A stretch of 64,000 nt of DNA from Sphingobacterium chungjuense (GCF_011316935.1 NZ_WLYS01000001.1:186001-250000); one strand, 5' to 3'. Shown: positions 18,081 through 28,220, counted from the first letter of the stretch. Notes: generated by a model not told the origin, from the sequence alone. Made by a program: numbers and translations.

Positions 18081-19667
18081 ATGAAAAAGTACCTTTCCTT
18101 ATTATTTATCGTACCAGCGGTTTGGAGCTGCACATTTGCGCAAGATGCCGCACAAAAGAAATACGCTGGCGAGATCAACGAAGAACTGGCTAAAAAACAC
18201 TTAACCATACTAGCTTCCCCAGCATTTGAAGGCCGAGGAACGGGCCAAGCTGGTGGCCGAAAAGCAGCAGAATACGTAGCACAGCAATTCGAGTCCTTTG
18301 GCTTGAAAAAACCGGTCAATGGCTCCTACTTTCAACCAGTGAGTCTGGTGAAATCAGTGTACGCCGTAAAGAACTTTAGCATTGGCGGCAAGTCGTACAC
18401 CTACGGTAAGGACTTTTACGTACAAGGCGAAAACACGTTGCAAAACTACAGCACAGATGAATTGATATTCATTGGCTACGGCATTGAAGATGAGAAATAC
18501 AATGATCTCAGCGGCTTGGATGTTTCGGGTAAGGTGATCGTATTTGTGAACGAAGGCGAACCAAAAGATGCGGCTGGAAACTCATTGATCACGGGTACAG
18601 ACAAAGAATCTGACTGGACACGCAGTCGCCTCAAGCGCCTGCAGGAGTTGATGAAGAAAAATCCAAAGCTCATTATTGCGACCTCTTCACAAATAGCGCA
18701 AAATATGTCCCGCATCAGCGGAAGATTAACTACTGGCCGTGTTAGTTTAAAGAAATCCGAGAACACGGAGGTAAATAATGGTGTACCCATGGTGATTGCG
18801 ACCGAGGCTATGATCAACAGCATTTTGGGATCTAAAAAAACGAATCTAGATCAGGTAAAAAAGAAAATATCGGACACCAAAAAACCTAATTCATTTGTGA
18901 TCAAAGCAAAATTGAGCGCAGAAATGGGTAACAGCCAAGAAGATTTGGACGATCCAAACGTCTTGGGCTTGTTAGAAGGATCTGACCTGAAAGACGAGAT
19001 CGTGGTAATTGGTGGCCACTGGGATCACGATGGAATCTTGCCAGACGGAACGATTTTTCCAGGTGCAGATGATAACGGAACGGGTACAGTGGCGGTAATT
19101 GACATGGCTCGCGCTTTTGCGGCAGCAAAAAAAGACGGAAATGGTCCACGTCGTAGCATCTTGTTCATCGCTTATGCCGCTGAAGAAAAAGGTTTGCTAG
19201 GATCTAATTTCTATGTAGAAAATCCGATTTTCCCGCTGGAAAACACCGTAACTTGTATCAACATCGATATGATCGGACGGATCGACGACAAGCACTTGGA
19301 AGGCAACCATAACTATGTGCATGTAATCGGGACGAACAAACTGAGCTCGGAATTGAATCCACTGGTAGAGAAAGCAAACGAAGAATATACGGGTCTGGAA
19401 CTAGACGGTATGTACAATGATCCGAAAGATCCGATGCGCCTGTATTACCGCTCCGATCACTACAACTTTGCGAAGAAAGGTATTCCATCGTTGTTCTTCT
19501 TCTCGGGCTTACACCCGCACTATCACACACCAGAAGATACGGTAGATAAGATCGACTTCCCGATGATGGTGAAACGCGAGCACTTGATCTTCCATACCAT
19601 ATGGGACATTGCGAATCGCGACAATAGATTAGTAGTCGACATTCCAGAAGATGGCGGCACACGCTAA
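18081..19667 (+). CDS. Exported M28-family metallopeptidase (PA-domain type)
   Basis: A secreted two-zinc aminopeptidase-like enzyme. The leader KKYLSLLFIVPAVWSCTFAQ looks like a signal peptide; the Cys might be lipidated but the residues before it fit a lipobox poorly. Residues about 100-260 form the inserted PA-like region. The zinc ligands are in order: GGHWDHDG, PGADDNGTGT, AAEEKGLLGS, CINIDMIGR and YRSDHYNFAKKG. 528 aa. A second, shorter M28 enzyme lies at 49534. Terminated by a strong hairpin shared with the convergent GH20 gene. Confidence 0.92.
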   Translation: MKKYLSLLFIVPAVWSCTFAQDAAQKKYAGEINEELAKKHLTILASPAFEGRGTGQAGGRKAAEYVAQQFESFGLKKPVNGSYFQPVSLVKSVYAVKNFSIGGKSYTYGKDFYVQGENTLQNYSTDELIFIGYGIEDEKYNDLSGLDVSGKVIVFVNEGEPKDAAGNSLITGTDKESDWTRSRLKRLQELMKKNPKLIIATSSQIAQNMSRISGRLTTGRVSLKKSENTEVNNGVPMVIATEAMINSILGSKKTNLDQVKKKISDTKKPNSFVIKAKLSAEMGNSQEDLDDPNVLGLLEGSDLKDEIVVIGGHWDHDGILPDGTIFPGADDNGTGTVAVIDMARAFAAAKKDGNGPRRSILFIAYAAEEKGLLGSNFYVENPIFPLENTVTCINIDMIGRIDDKHLEGNHNYVHVIGTNKLSSELNPLVEKANEEYTGLELDGMYNDPKDPMRLYYRSDHYNFAKKGIPSLFFFSGLHPHYHTPEDTVDKIDFPMMVKREHLIFHTIWDIANRDNRLVVDIPEDGGTR

Positions 19668-19684
19668 TTCAATAGAAAATTCAT

Positions 19685-19728
19685 AAAATACAAAAGCCCT
19701 TGAATCACTTCAAGGGCTTTTGTATTTT
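19685..19728. terminator. Bidirectional terminator between the M28 and GH20 genes
   Basis: A perfect 20-bp inverted repeat (19685-19704 with 19709-19728) with loop TCAC and A/T tracts on both sides, between convergent genes. Confidence 0.88.
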
Positions 19729-19742
19729 ACAGGTTTTCGAGC

Positions 19743-22034
19743 TTATGGTTGGTAGAACCAATCATCGGGAATTGCTTGTACTTCTCCCCCATCTACGCTG
19801 TAGTGGAGTTCTAACGTAAAACCGCCACCTGCTTCGATAAAGTCGATAGCGAAGTCGTGTAAACCTTTTTTCAGCGCGATCTGCCCACTCTTCATCACTG
19901 GGGAATGATTGCCATCATTGTCGACAACCATTTGCTCTGCGATACGCAACACACCGCCATCATCACAGGTAAAATAGAAACTGTAAATACCATCTTTTGG
20001 TGCACGCATGAAGCCACGAAGCTGTGCTGCAAAGGCTGGCATATTCACCGTATCGGCAATATGAACATTGTTCAATACTTCCTCACGCACGACTGTTCCT
20101 TTTATAGTCGCCACTTTCGGGAATTTGCCATCATAAAACTTCGTATGTAAACCGTTTTTACGACCTTTTACCGATGCTTTGACAGGTTTCTTCCAGATAT
20201 CTTTTACAAAATCAACTTGGTACAATTCACTCTTTGCACCACTTTCCGTGATGGAAGCAAAACGGATTTGACTAGGTTCGCGCACGACTAATTCATCTTT
20301 AAATACAGGACTAGTTGGCAATGGCAAACTGCCGTCTGTGGTATAATATACCTGAGCCCATGTCAATGGATTATGCACTTTCAATACCGCTTTGCCATCT
20401 ACAATGACTTGCTTATCGGCAAAGCCCTGCAAATCGGGCATACGGAAACTATATCCTAACTGTTGCCATGCTTGGTAATGATCCACAATACGTTCTTGAT
20501 ACGAAGCAAACAATTCTTTATTCGTCCACACACGCTCGGCTAAGGCAGTTAATCTCGGCAAAATCATAAACTCTAGCCGTGCTACTGAGGGGATCATTTC
20601 TGTCCACGTATTTGCCTGTGCTCCCATAATACGTGCACGATCTTGCGCTGGCAGATCCGACGGAATCGGGCGAAAATGATACACACTATTTAGCGAACTG
20701 CTATTTGGCAGAAAATCGAAATACAAAGGATTGGTCGGCGTCATGATGACTTCATGCCCACGTGAAGCAGCTTTGTGTGGTGCATCTTTCTCCCAGCCAC
20801 GCCAGTACATCACGGTCATGGACTTATCCACGCCTCCATCCAATACTTCATCCCAGCCAATGGCTTGTTTACTATTTTGAGTGATAAACGTATTGACACG
20901 GTTCACAAAATAACTTTGCAGCTTATCTAAATCGGTAATGTTTAACTCCTTCATCCATGCTTGGCATAATGGCGATTTCTCCCAGCTATCCTTCTCTACC
21001 TCATCGGCGCCAATGTGAATGTATTTGCTTGGGAATAATTCCATCACTTCCGAAAGGACATTCTCTACGAAAGTATAGGCTTCTTCTTTGCATGGACAGA
21101 TTGGCGTAGAGAAATTTTTGCCCCAGCTCGCTTCGCCCGCATCTAATAGCAACTCCGGGTAGGCCTTTGTTGCCATATACATATGCCCTGGCATATCAAT
21201 CTCTGGAATGACTTCAATATGCTTAGCTGCTGCATACTGCAAGATCTCGCGCATATCTTCTTGTGTGTAGTAGCCGCCATACTCCACCACGCCATTGCGC
21301 TCGCGCAAATGTTCTTTCGGCAAGTCAAAATCAGGATTAGTTTTCGCCCTTTCTAATAATGCCGTATCATGGTTGTTATACGTTCTCCAGCCGCCCATTT
21401 CAGCGAGCTTAGGATATTGCTTAATCTCAAGGCGCCAGCCTTGATCGTCGGTGAGGTGAAAGTGGAATTTGTTGAACTTATACATTGCCAACAAATCGAT
21501 GAAGCGGAATATGTATTCTTTGGAAAAGAAATGTCTGGCCACGTCCAAATGCGCACCGCGCCAACCAAAACTTGGCCCATCTTCGATCTTCATAAAAGGT
21601 AATGCAAGCGCTTGTTTTGATTTACCAGCGATGAGTAGTTGGTTTAGTGATTGTAAACCATAGAACATTCCGGAAGGTGTGCCGGCACTTAAATGCACGC
21701 CCTGTGCATTGATTTCTAATTGGTAATTTTCTGGTTTGATATTAGCATCCTTCAACAATACGATATTCGCAGAACCTGCATTACGCGCGAGTTGTAGGGT
21801 CTTACCGGCAAATACCTGCTGCGTCAGCACATTAACTTCTTGCTCAAAAAAAGAAAGATCATCGCTGTAGAATTGCAGTAATTCTGTTTTCGGCGACCAA
21901 GTACCTGCCTGCGTCACGACCGACTGCGGGTAAGGTATTAATGGCAAATTTTGTCCCTTTTTGACAGACTGTGCATGGCCGAATTGCAGCACAGCTAAAA
22001 GGAAATAGCTTAGAAATAAAGACGTTTTAATCAT
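19743..22034 (-). CDS. Exported beta-N-acetylhexosaminidase, GH20
   Basis: Cleaves terminal N-acetylglucosamine or N-acetylgalactosamine from glycans, probably in the periplasm or at the cell surface. Signal peptide: IKTSLFLSYFLLAVLQFGHAQ. Then a GH20b-like domain (about 25-140) and the TIM barrel with DVARHFF, FHLTDDQGWRLEIK, EIDMPGH and IHIGADEVEKD, whose Asp-Glu pair is the substrate-assisted catalytic pair; WEKD and W-rich motifs follow. After the barrel comes a chitobiase-type domain (VYYTTDGSLP) and a PA14-like C-terminal domain (YSFYFTCDDGGVLRI). Start at 22034 gives a clean signal peptide; the longest reading (22076) begins upstream of a near-consensus -7 box. Confidence 0.94.
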   Translation of the reverse strand: MIKTSLFLSYFLLAVLQFGHAQSVKKGQNLPLIPYPQSVVTQAGTWSPKTELLQFYSDDLSFFEQEVNVLTQQVFAGKTLQLARNAGSANIVLLKDANIKPENYQLEINAQGVHLSAGTPSGMFYGLQSLNQLLIAGKSKQALALPFMKIEDGPSFGWRGAHLDVARHFFSKEYIFRFIDLLAMYKFNKFHFHLTDDQGWRLEIKQYPKLAEMGGWRTYNNHDTALLERAKTNPDFDLPKEHLRERNGVVEYGGYYTQEDMREILQYAAAKHIEVIPEIDMPGHMYMATKAYPELLLDAGEASWGKNFSTPICPCKEEAYTFVENVLSEVMELFPSKYIHIGADEVEKDSWEKSPLCQAWMKELNITDLDKLQSYFVNRVNTFITQNSKQAIGWDEVLDGGVDKSMTVMYWRGWEKDAPHKAASRGHEVIMTPTNPLYFDFLPNSSSLNSVYHFRPIPSDLPAQDRARIMGAQANTWTEMIPSVARLEFMILPRLTALAERVWTNKELFASYQERIVDHYQAWQQLGYSFRMPDLQGFADKQVIVDGKAVLKVHNPLTWAQVYYTTDGSLPLPTSPVFKDELVVREPSQIRFASITESGAKSELYQVDFVKDIWKKPVKASVKGRKNGLHTKFYDGKFPKVATIKGTVVREEVLNNVHIADTVNMPAFAAQLRGFMRAPKDGIYSFYFTCDDGGVLRIAEQMVVDNDGNHSPVMKSGQIALKKGLHDFAIDFIEAGGGFTLELHYSVDGGEVQAIPDDWFYQP

Positions 22035-22125
22035 ATTTAGATACATGGAATTTAGCTGAACCGGAAAGATAAACAATTTTGTTTATTTGGGCTCTTCGAA
22101 ATCCATATGGGCACTCAAAGAATCC

Positions 22126-23172
22126 CTAATCTAGGTTACGCTTGTTCCAAATTTTCTCTGCCCATCGCCCTACTAACCAAAACGAAACTGCTAAGAATAA
22201 AAAGAAAAGTGTGCGATTCATATTATCCCACAGATATTCCACGTATCGGGTATAGATATTGATGATAAAGAATACAAAACCAATTTCTCGTGTCGTATTA
22301 TCTTTGAAGCGCAAGCCGTATAAAACCAACCCCAGCGCAACGGCGGTAGAGATCAGACCCCAGTAAAACATTTCGTATTGACGAATGGATGCCCAGCGAT
22401 CCCAATCGCTATAATTTCCAAAAATGGACAATGCCCACAAGGATATCATTAGGTATAATAAACCAACTACGTAACTGGTCTTTCTAAACTCCAACAAAGC
22501 TTTAATGCGTGGTACGACAAATATCGCAATCAGTGTAATCACTAGGCCAAACAACGTGAACCGCAATGGATAATTCATTCCCCAAAATTGGAAACCCCAA
22601 TTACTGTGGTGCGCGGTTTCTGTGCCAAACCAAATCCCCAAACTGATGAGCATAAAGATCCAAATGAGTTGTGACTTGAATCGTACGGCCAGCGCGCCAT
22701 AAATGACTACTGATAATAGAAAGAATAAGGAATAATGACTGGTATCTTTTCCCAATATTTTGCCTAGGAAGCCAATGGATGCAGCCGTAGCAAATACGCC
22801 CACCAACATCATGGTTTCAATAGATAGCGTTTTCGTAGGATGCCGTAGCTTGTAGCGAAAACCCAGCGCGTAAAATATCACAGCCAAAGCGGCAAAGAAA
22901 CCAAAATAGATCACATCTGGTGCATCAGATAAGCTTTGCACAAATTGTACAAAAGCTTCGTCGATAAAAAGTGATAAAATCGCAAAAACCAAGCAGCCTA
23001 AGGCTACCCAGAAAGCATAACGAGCTAATCGCCCCCAATCGAAGCTCTTCACATCAAGCGAATCGCGCAACTCAGCGCTTTTTTGCGGATCTAAATATCC
23101 ACGCGTTTCCCAAAAATCGATCGCCTCACTCACTGTATCGTGATCTTGGCGCGTTACATCTAATTTTTTCAT
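22126..23172 (-). CDS. Multi-pass membrane protein, DUF2157-like
   Basis: A soluble head of about 50 residues (VSEAIDFWETRGYLDPQKSAEL) is followed by roughly nine or ten hydrophobic helices. The head-plus-helices layout resembles DUF2157 membrane proteins, whose function is unknown. 348 aa. The last residues KIWNKRNLD are cytoplasmic-looking. Only 2 bases separate it from the upstream cyclophilin gene, so the two are one transcription unit. Confidence 0.75.
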   Translation of the reverse strand: MKKLDVTRQDHDTVSEAIDFWETRGYLDPQKSAELRDSLDVKSFDWGRLARYAFWVALGCLVFAILSLFIDEAFVQFVQSLSDAPDVIYFGFFAALAVIFYALGFRYKLRHPTKTLSIETMMLVGVFATAASIGFLGKILGKDTSHYSLFFLLSVVIYGALAVRFKSQLIWIFMLISLGIWFGTETAHHSNWGFQFWGMNYPLRFTLFGLVITLIAIFVVPRIKALLEFRKTSYVVGLLYLMISLWALSIFGNYSDWDRWASIRQYEMFYWGLISTAVALGLVLYGLRFKDNTTREIGFVFFIINIYTRYVEYLWDNMNRTLFFLFLAVSFWLVGRWAEKIWNKRNLD

Positions 23173-23174
23173 AG

Positions 23175-23822
23175 CTAGTGCTTAGCTTCTCCCAAAACGC
23201 GTACCGAAAATACTACAGGCTTCAAAGGAACATCTGACGAATCGGTGTTCACCTGATTAATTTGCTCCATCACATTCAAGCCTCGAACGGTTTTGCCGAA
23301 GATCGTATAATCGCCATCCAATCGTGGTATACCGCCGATGCTGGTGTATATTTCTCGATGCTTTGCTGGAATTTTAATAGACTTCGCTTTTTCTAACGCA
23401 TCCAATTCGGCATTGGTCATCACCTTCCCTATTACAAAATAGATTTGTGCTAGATACGATGCTTTCTCGGGGTTATCATCTCGACCAGCACCCAACGCTC
23501 CTTTGTAGTGATAGTGCTGTGGCAAAATTTCAGCAGGCAGTCGCTCTCGCTCACGCAGACCTTCCGCTTCTTCTTGTAGAATAGGTTCATCCAGTTCGCC
23601 ACCCTGATTCACGAAACCAGCAATCACGCGATTAAACAAGGCCTGATGGTACACGCTGTCTTTCACCGCTTGTAAAAACAGGTCACGGTGCTGTGGCGTA
23701 TCATCGAATAGCTCAACTTCCACCTCTCCAAGAGTCGTATCGAAGATGACATGCGTGGTTTGTCCAAAGACACCAAAGGCAATACAAAAGCTGATAAATA
23801 AAGTCGAAATGATTTTTTGCAT
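23175..23822 (-). CDS. Exported cyclophilin-type peptidyl-prolyl isomerase
   Basis: A periplasmic prolyl isomerase helping proteins fold after export. Signal peptide QKIISTLFISFCIAFGVFGQ, then the cyclophilin core: TTLGEVEVELFDDTPQHRDLF, FNRVIAGFVNQGG and DYTIFGKTVRGLNVMEQI. A loop of about 40 residues rich in Glu and Arg (EEAEGLRERERLPAEIL) interrupts the usual core, as in other Bacteroidetes homologues. 215 aa. First gene of the pair with 22126-23172. Confidence 0.9.
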   Translation of the reverse strand: MQKIISTLFISFCIAFGVFGQTTHVIFDTTLGEVEVELFDDTPQHRDLFLQAVKDSVYHQALFNRVIAGFVNQGGELDEPILQEEAEGLRERERLPAEILPQHYHYKGALGAGRDDNPEKASYLAQIYFVIGKVMTNAELDALEKAKSIKIPAKHREIYTSIGGIPRLDGDYTIFGKTVRGLNVMEQINQVNTDSSDVPLKPVVFSVRVLGEAKH

Positions 23823-23865
23823 GCGACCAATCTACTAAAAAATTGGCACGATCGAGAGATAAAAG

Positions 23866-23897
23866 AAAAGCCTCAGAAACGAATTTCTGAGGCTTTT
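23866..23897 (-). terminator. Terminator after the 61-aa gene
   Basis: AAAAGCCTCAGAAA (23866-23879) pairs perfectly with 23884-23897, loop CGAA; on the minus strand it ends in TTTT. Confidence 0.75.
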
Positions 23898-23900
23898 AGA

Positions 23901-24086
23901 TCATTGTTGCTTGCGTAAGGATTTGGAATAGTCCAGAATCGCTTCGATAGTCTTTTCGCTTGGACTTTTAGTCAGTTTTTTGATGCTTGCTTGCAAGCCC
24001 AATTCAAATTGACCATCAGTCAGCTTTTTCGGCTGCCGGTCTACGGGATAAGCTAATGATTCATCTTTTGTAAAAACTTTAACCAT
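23901..24086 (-). CDS. Small hypothetical protein (61 aa)
   Basis: Basic, Lys-rich, with no signal peptide: VKVFTKDESLAYPVDRQPKK leads into a predicted helix ending in ILDYSKSLRKQQ. I do not recognise it. It is supported by a terminator hairpin starting only 3 bases after the stop and by the absence of any competing gene. Similar short ORFs are found singly in Sphingobacteriaceae, so I treat it as probable. Confidence 0.5.
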   Translation of the reverse strand: MVKVFTKDESLAYPVDRQPKKLTDGQFELGLQASIKKLTKSPSEKTIEAILDYSKSLRKQQ

Positions 24087-24162
24087 AAGCGTTTAAATTA
24101 AAATATACTATCTAAACGCAAGATAGACATTTATAGTATCCGCTCTGATTAATTTTTCAAAA

Positions 24163-25782
24163 TTATCGTTTACCAGCTAATTCTTCGGCCAATTTCACCG
24201 CTTCATAGGCATTTACAATACCACCTGATACGCTGATCTCATCTAAGTATGCTTTTTTAGAACGGCCTTCGCCCGGTACTGTTACTTTTTGATCTACTTT
24301 GGTCACCGATTTTAAGATAATGTCTTTTACCTCTGGAGCGGTCAAATCTGGATAGTACGAACGTAATATTGCCGCCAATCCAGCTACTACCGGCGCAGCC
24401 ATACTAGTGCCTTGCTGTTCTTTATAAGTCGATTCTGGCATGGTAGAATTGATACGTACACCTGGTGCAAACACATCAACACTGCGGTATCCATAATTCG
24501 AGAAAGTTGCGACTAAATCCACATCTTGCTTCCAACCCGTAGCACCTACTGTGATCCAGTTTTTCGCTTCACCCTGCACCGATCCCAGACTATCTGTATA
24601 ATATTTCATCGGATAATTTTTGGTCACATCTACATCCGCACCATCATTCCCTGCGGCATGTACCAACAAGACATCTTTAGATTCGGCATATTTGACCGCA
24701 TCGTCCACTGTTTGCTTATTGTATACGTACGCTTTTCCAAAACTCATGTTGATGATTTTTGCACCATTATCTACCGCGTAGCGAATGGCATTGGCCACAT
24801 CTTTATCGTGCTCATCACCATTTGGCACGGTACGCACCGCCATGATCTCTACATGATTGGCTACGCCATCAATGCCAATATTATTGCCGCGTTTGGCTCC
24901 AATAATACCCGCTACGTGCGTGCCGTGACCTGCGTCCGGACCTTTTACATCTGGATTGCCATAATAGCGCTCGCTCGCATCGTCATAATTGTCGCCAATA
25001 ATGCTTCTTGGATTGAAGTCCTTATTCAGGTGAAAGTTTACTTGCTCTTCATAATACTTCACTCCTTCGGTAAGGCTGTCGTAGAATTTGTCAAACGGAT
25101 CTTTATCCAATTCCTTTTTGATAATTCGAATGGCCATTTTCTGGCGATCGTTGCTCGGCGTTATCTTATCGAGGTCTGCTTTGGTAATATCTTTAGGCTC
25201 TTTGCCGGTACTCGCAACGATGCCGTCAATATCTTCTTTTAGTCGTGAGTAGTTAGTCGCGCCAAATTGTGCTTCATCCATCTTTGATGTATAATCACCG
25301 ATCATCTGCTGATAAGCAACAAATTCACGACGCTCGGCTTCCGAAAGACGTGTACTTGGCAATACCGAAATGTATTTGGGCTCGTACTTACGAATTAATC
25401 GCGTTACCTCTAGATTATCTTGATCCACATTTTCTCCATTGGCATTGCCCAAGAAATTCCAACCGTATACATCGCCAGCATAGCCATTGCCATCATTGTC
25501 TTTGGTACTACCAGCCGTTTCTTTTGGATTGGTCCACAGCACTTCCTTGAGATCTTCGTGCTCAATATCAACACCTCCATCCAGTACAGCAACCACGACC
25601 GGTTTCGCGGTTTTATTTTTCAAAAAGTCATACGCCTTTTCGGTGCTGATTCCCATGATGCCATCTTTCTGAAAATCGAGATTATACCAATTCGGTGGCG
25701 GCGTATCTTTATCCTGTGCGATACTGGCATAGGGGAATATTCCCAATGCAAGATAGAGTAATGCTTTGTTTATTCTGTTCAT
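24163..25782 (-). CDS. Exported subtilisin-like serine protease, S8 family
   Basis: A secreted endopeptidase. Signal peptide: KALLYLALGIFPYASIAQ. The catalytic triad is complete: Asp in VAVLDGGVDIEHEDL, His in GHGTHVAGIIGAKRG, Ser in GTSMAAPVVAGLAAIL, with the oxyanion Asn in VHAAGNDGAD. About 200 residues separate the Asp and His motifs instead of the usual 35-60, a large charged insertion. No separate C-terminal sorting domain (no T9SS-type tail). 539 aa. Its own promoter lies 32 bases upstream. Confidence 0.95.
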   Translation of the reverse strand: MNRINKALLYLALGIFPYASIAQDKDTPPPNWYNLDFQKDGIMGISTEKAYDFLKNKTAKPVVVAVLDGGVDIEHEDLKEVLWTNPKETAGSTKDNDGNGYAGDVYGWNFLGNANGENVDQDNLEVTRLIRKYEPKYISVLPSTRLSEAERREFVAYQQMIGDYTSKMDEAQFGATNYSRLKEDIDGIVASTGKEPKDITKADLDKITPSNDRQKMAIRIIKKELDKDPFDKFYDSLTEGVKYYEEQVNFHLNKDFNPRSIIGDNYDDASERYYGNPDVKGPDAGHGTHVAGIIGAKRGNNIGIDGVANHVEIMAVRTVPNGDEHDKDVANAIRYAVDNGAKIINMSFGKAYVYNKQTVDDAVKYAESKDVLLVHAAGNDGADVDVTKNYPMKYYTDSLGSVQGEAKNWITVGATGWKQDVDLVATFSNYGYRSVDVFAPGVRINSTMPESTYKEQQGTSMAAPVVAGLAAILRSYYPDLTAPEVKDIILKSVTKVDQKVTVPGEGRSKKAYLDEISVSGGIVNAYEAVKLAEELAGKR

Positions 25783-25814
25783 GTGTGTGTTTTAGTATAT
25801 GCTACCTATGTTAA

Positions 25815-25822
25815 CAAAGATA
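25815..25822 (-). promoter_or_regulatory. -7 element of the S8 protease gene
   Basis: CAAAGATA on the plus strand is TATCTTTG on the minus strand, a perfect -7 match 32 bases before the ATG; no clear -33. Confidence 0.45.
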
Positions 25823-25997
25823 ATGCAATATTGTAGCACGCATTGTTAAATAGTTTAAAAATGAAATATTTCGCTTAATTTTAGGGCAAGCAGTTAGCTC
25901 TATCATGGTATTTATGCGGCCGATTTGTATTTCATTCACCGAAGGTGGAAAAAATCATCAGGCATACCAAGACAATGTTATCCTAATTGAAATAAAC

Positions 25998-28157
25998 ATG
26001 AAATTTAAAACATCATTTAGTTTGATTGCACTTACCATTATCGCAGGATCCTGCGGAACCTCAGACAAAAAGAAAAATGCGCCTCAGTGGCCAAGCGATG
26101 TAAAAGCACCCGTAGCGGAGATCAATCCCTATACGCGCGCTATCCACGGCGACACGGTGATTGACAATTACTACTGGCTAAACGATTATTTCAAGGAGGG
26201 GCCAGATTCGGCCAAAGTAGTCGCTTACTTGAACGCAGAAAACACCTATACGCAAGCAATGATGAAAGACACGGAAGGATTTCAAGCATCATTGTTTAAG
26301 GAGTTGAAAGGCCGTATTAAAGAGGCAGACGAAAGCGTGCCCTACCTGAAAGATGGCTACTATTACTACCGACGCACGGACGAAGGCAAGCAATACTACA
26401 AATTGTGCCGCAAGAAAGGATCGCTAGATGCCAAAGAGGAAGTTTTATTAGATGTCGATAAAATGGCCGAAGGCCATGCTTACTATGCCGTGGGCGGCAC
26501 ATCAATCAGTCCGGACAACAACCTATTGGCTTATGCGGTAGATACCGTTTCTCGCAGAGAATACACCTTGCAGATTAAAAATCTCACGACAGGCGAAGTC
26601 TATGCAGATCGGATTGAGCGTACCTCGGGCAATATGGTATGGGCAGCCGACAACAAGACGGTTTTCTACACTGCTCAGAACCCAAAAACCTTGCTTTCTG
26701 AAAAGATTAAAAGACACACTTTGGGCAGCGGTGCTGCGGCAGATGTAGTCGTGTACGAAGAAAAGGATAAAACCAATTATATTGGGGTATCCAAATCGAA
26801 GAATGGGGCTTACATCATGATTTACTCGGGCGGTACCTTGAGCTCGGAGATGCGCTACTTAGCTTCGAACGAACCGCAAGGCAATTTTAAGATTTTCCAA
26901 CCGCGTCAAAAAAATGTGTTGTACAGTGTCACACCGCTGGACGATAAATTTATTATAGTCACCAATGAGGATGCGCAAAACTTCAAGGTGATGGAAACAC
27001 CATTAGATAAAACCGAAAAAGCCAACTGGAAGGTTGTCATTCCGCATCGTAAAGATGTGTTGGTAGAAGGCGTGGAAGAATTCAAAGACTTCATGGTCGT
27101 ATCAGAGCGGAAAAACGGATTAACACAATTGGCAGTGCATGATCTAAAAACGGACACACAACATTACTTAGATTTTGGCGAAGAGGCTTATACCGTCTAT
27201 TCGGGCACGAATGCGGAGTACAATAGCGAAATCTTGCGCTATGGATACACTTCTATGGTGACACCGAGCTCGACCTACGACTACAATATGCGTAGCAAGG
27301 AGAAAGATCTGAAAAAGCAACAGGAAGTATTGGGCGGTTATGATCCGGAGCAATATGAAACCAAGCGTATTTTTGCGACCGCCACAGATGGCACTAAAGT
27401 GCCTATCTCTATGGTGTACAAGAAAGGATTTAAGCAAAATGGAGAAGCGCCATTATTACTGTATGCATATGGTTCGTACGGTTCATCCATGGATCCTACC
27501 TTTAGTTCTACGCGCTTAAGTTTATTGAATCGTGGTTTTGTCTTTGCAATCGCGCATATCCGCGGTGGCGAAGAAATGGGTCGCCAATGGTATGAAGATG
27601 GAAAGATGATGAAGAAGAAAAATACCTTCACTGACTTCATCGATTGTGGACAGTTTTTGATTGATCAAAAATTCACTTCGACTGAGCATCTCTATGCTAG
27701 TGGTGGTAGCGCCGGCGGGTTACTCATGGGTGCGATCATCAACATGGCACCTACCTTATGGAATGGTGTTATCGCGGCAGTGCCTTTTGTAGATGTGGTC
27801 ACCACCATGTTGGATGAAACTATTCCATTGACCACAAATGAGTACGATGAATGGGGAAATCCGAACGAGCAAGCCGCTTATCAATACATGAAATCGTATT
27901 CACCATATGAGAATATTGAAGCCAAGGAATATCCGAACTTATTAGTGACAACCGGACTTCACGATAGCCAAGTACAATATTTTGAACCAGCAAAATGGGT
28001 GGCGAAATTGCGTGCTACGAAAAAAGGAAGGAATGTCGTGTTGCTAAAAACGGATATGGAATATGGGCACGGCGGTGCTTCAGGCAGATTCGATTACCTC
28101 AAGGATTTGGCGTTAGAATATGCTTTCTTATTTAAGCTAGAAGGTATCCACGAATAA
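25998..28157 (+). CDS. Prolyl oligopeptidase family lipoprotein, S9A
   Basis: Cleaves short peptides after proline. From ATG 25998 the protein has a lipoprotein signal peptide with the lipobox AGSC, placing it in the periplasm as a membrane-anchored enzyme. Residues about 40-400 make the beta-propeller (starting VAEINPYTRAIHGDTVIDNYYW). The hydrolase domain has the catalytic Ser in YASGGSAGGLLMG, Asp in TTGLHDSQVQYFEP and His in YGHGGASGRFD. 719 aa. A longer reading from 25905 would add 31 residues ahead of the signal peptide and is unlikely. Confidence 0.96.
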   Translation: MKFKTSFSLIALTIIAGSCGTSDKKKNAPQWPSDVKAPVAEINPYTRAIHGDTVIDNYYWLNDYFKEGPDSAKVVAYLNAENTYTQAMMKDTEGFQASLFKELKGRIKEADESVPYLKDGYYYYRRTDEGKQYYKLCRKKGSLDAKEEVLLDVDKMAEGHAYYAVGGTSISPDNNLLAYAVDTVSRREYTLQIKNLTTGEVYADRIERTSGNMVWAADNKTVFYTAQNPKTLLSEKIKRHTLGSGAAADVVVYEEKDKTNYIGVSKSKNGAYIMIYSGGTLSSEMRYLASNEPQGNFKIFQPRQKNVLYSVTPLDDKFIIVTNEDAQNFKVMETPLDKTEKANWKVVIPHRKDVLVEGVEEFKDFMVVSERKNGLTQLAVHDLKTDTQHYLDFGEEAYTVYSGTNAEYNSEILRYGYTSMVTPSSTYDYNMRSKEKDLKKQQEVLGGYDPEQYETKRIFATATDGTKVPISMVYKKGFKQNGEAPLLLYAYGSYGSSMDPTFSSTRLSLLNRGFVFAIAHIRGGEEMGRQWYEDGKMMKKKNTFTDFIDCGQFLIDQKFTSTEHLYASGGSAGGLLMGAIINMAPTLWNGVIAAVPFVDVVTTMLDETIPLTTNEYDEWGNPNEQAAYQYMKSYSPYENIEAKEYPNLLVTTGLHDSQVQYFEPAKWVAKLRATKKGRNVVLLKTDMEYGHGGASGRFDYLKDLALEYAFLFKLEGIHE

Positions 28158-28188
28158 CTATCCAATAAAGGAGGTTTTTATAATAGTA

Positions 28189-28220
28189 AAAGGTTCATCT
28201 GTCGGATGAACCTTTTTTTT
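28189..28220 (+). terminator. Terminator after the S9A gene
   Basis: AAAGGTTCATC (28189-28199) pairs with 28205-28215, followed by a run of eight T to 28220. Confidence 0.88.

Noticed and set aside
24526-25242. Plus-strand ORF of 238 codons antisense to the S8 protease
   Set aside because: It mirrors the codon pattern of a gene with clear catalytic motifs and reads as an Ile/Arg-rich shadow.
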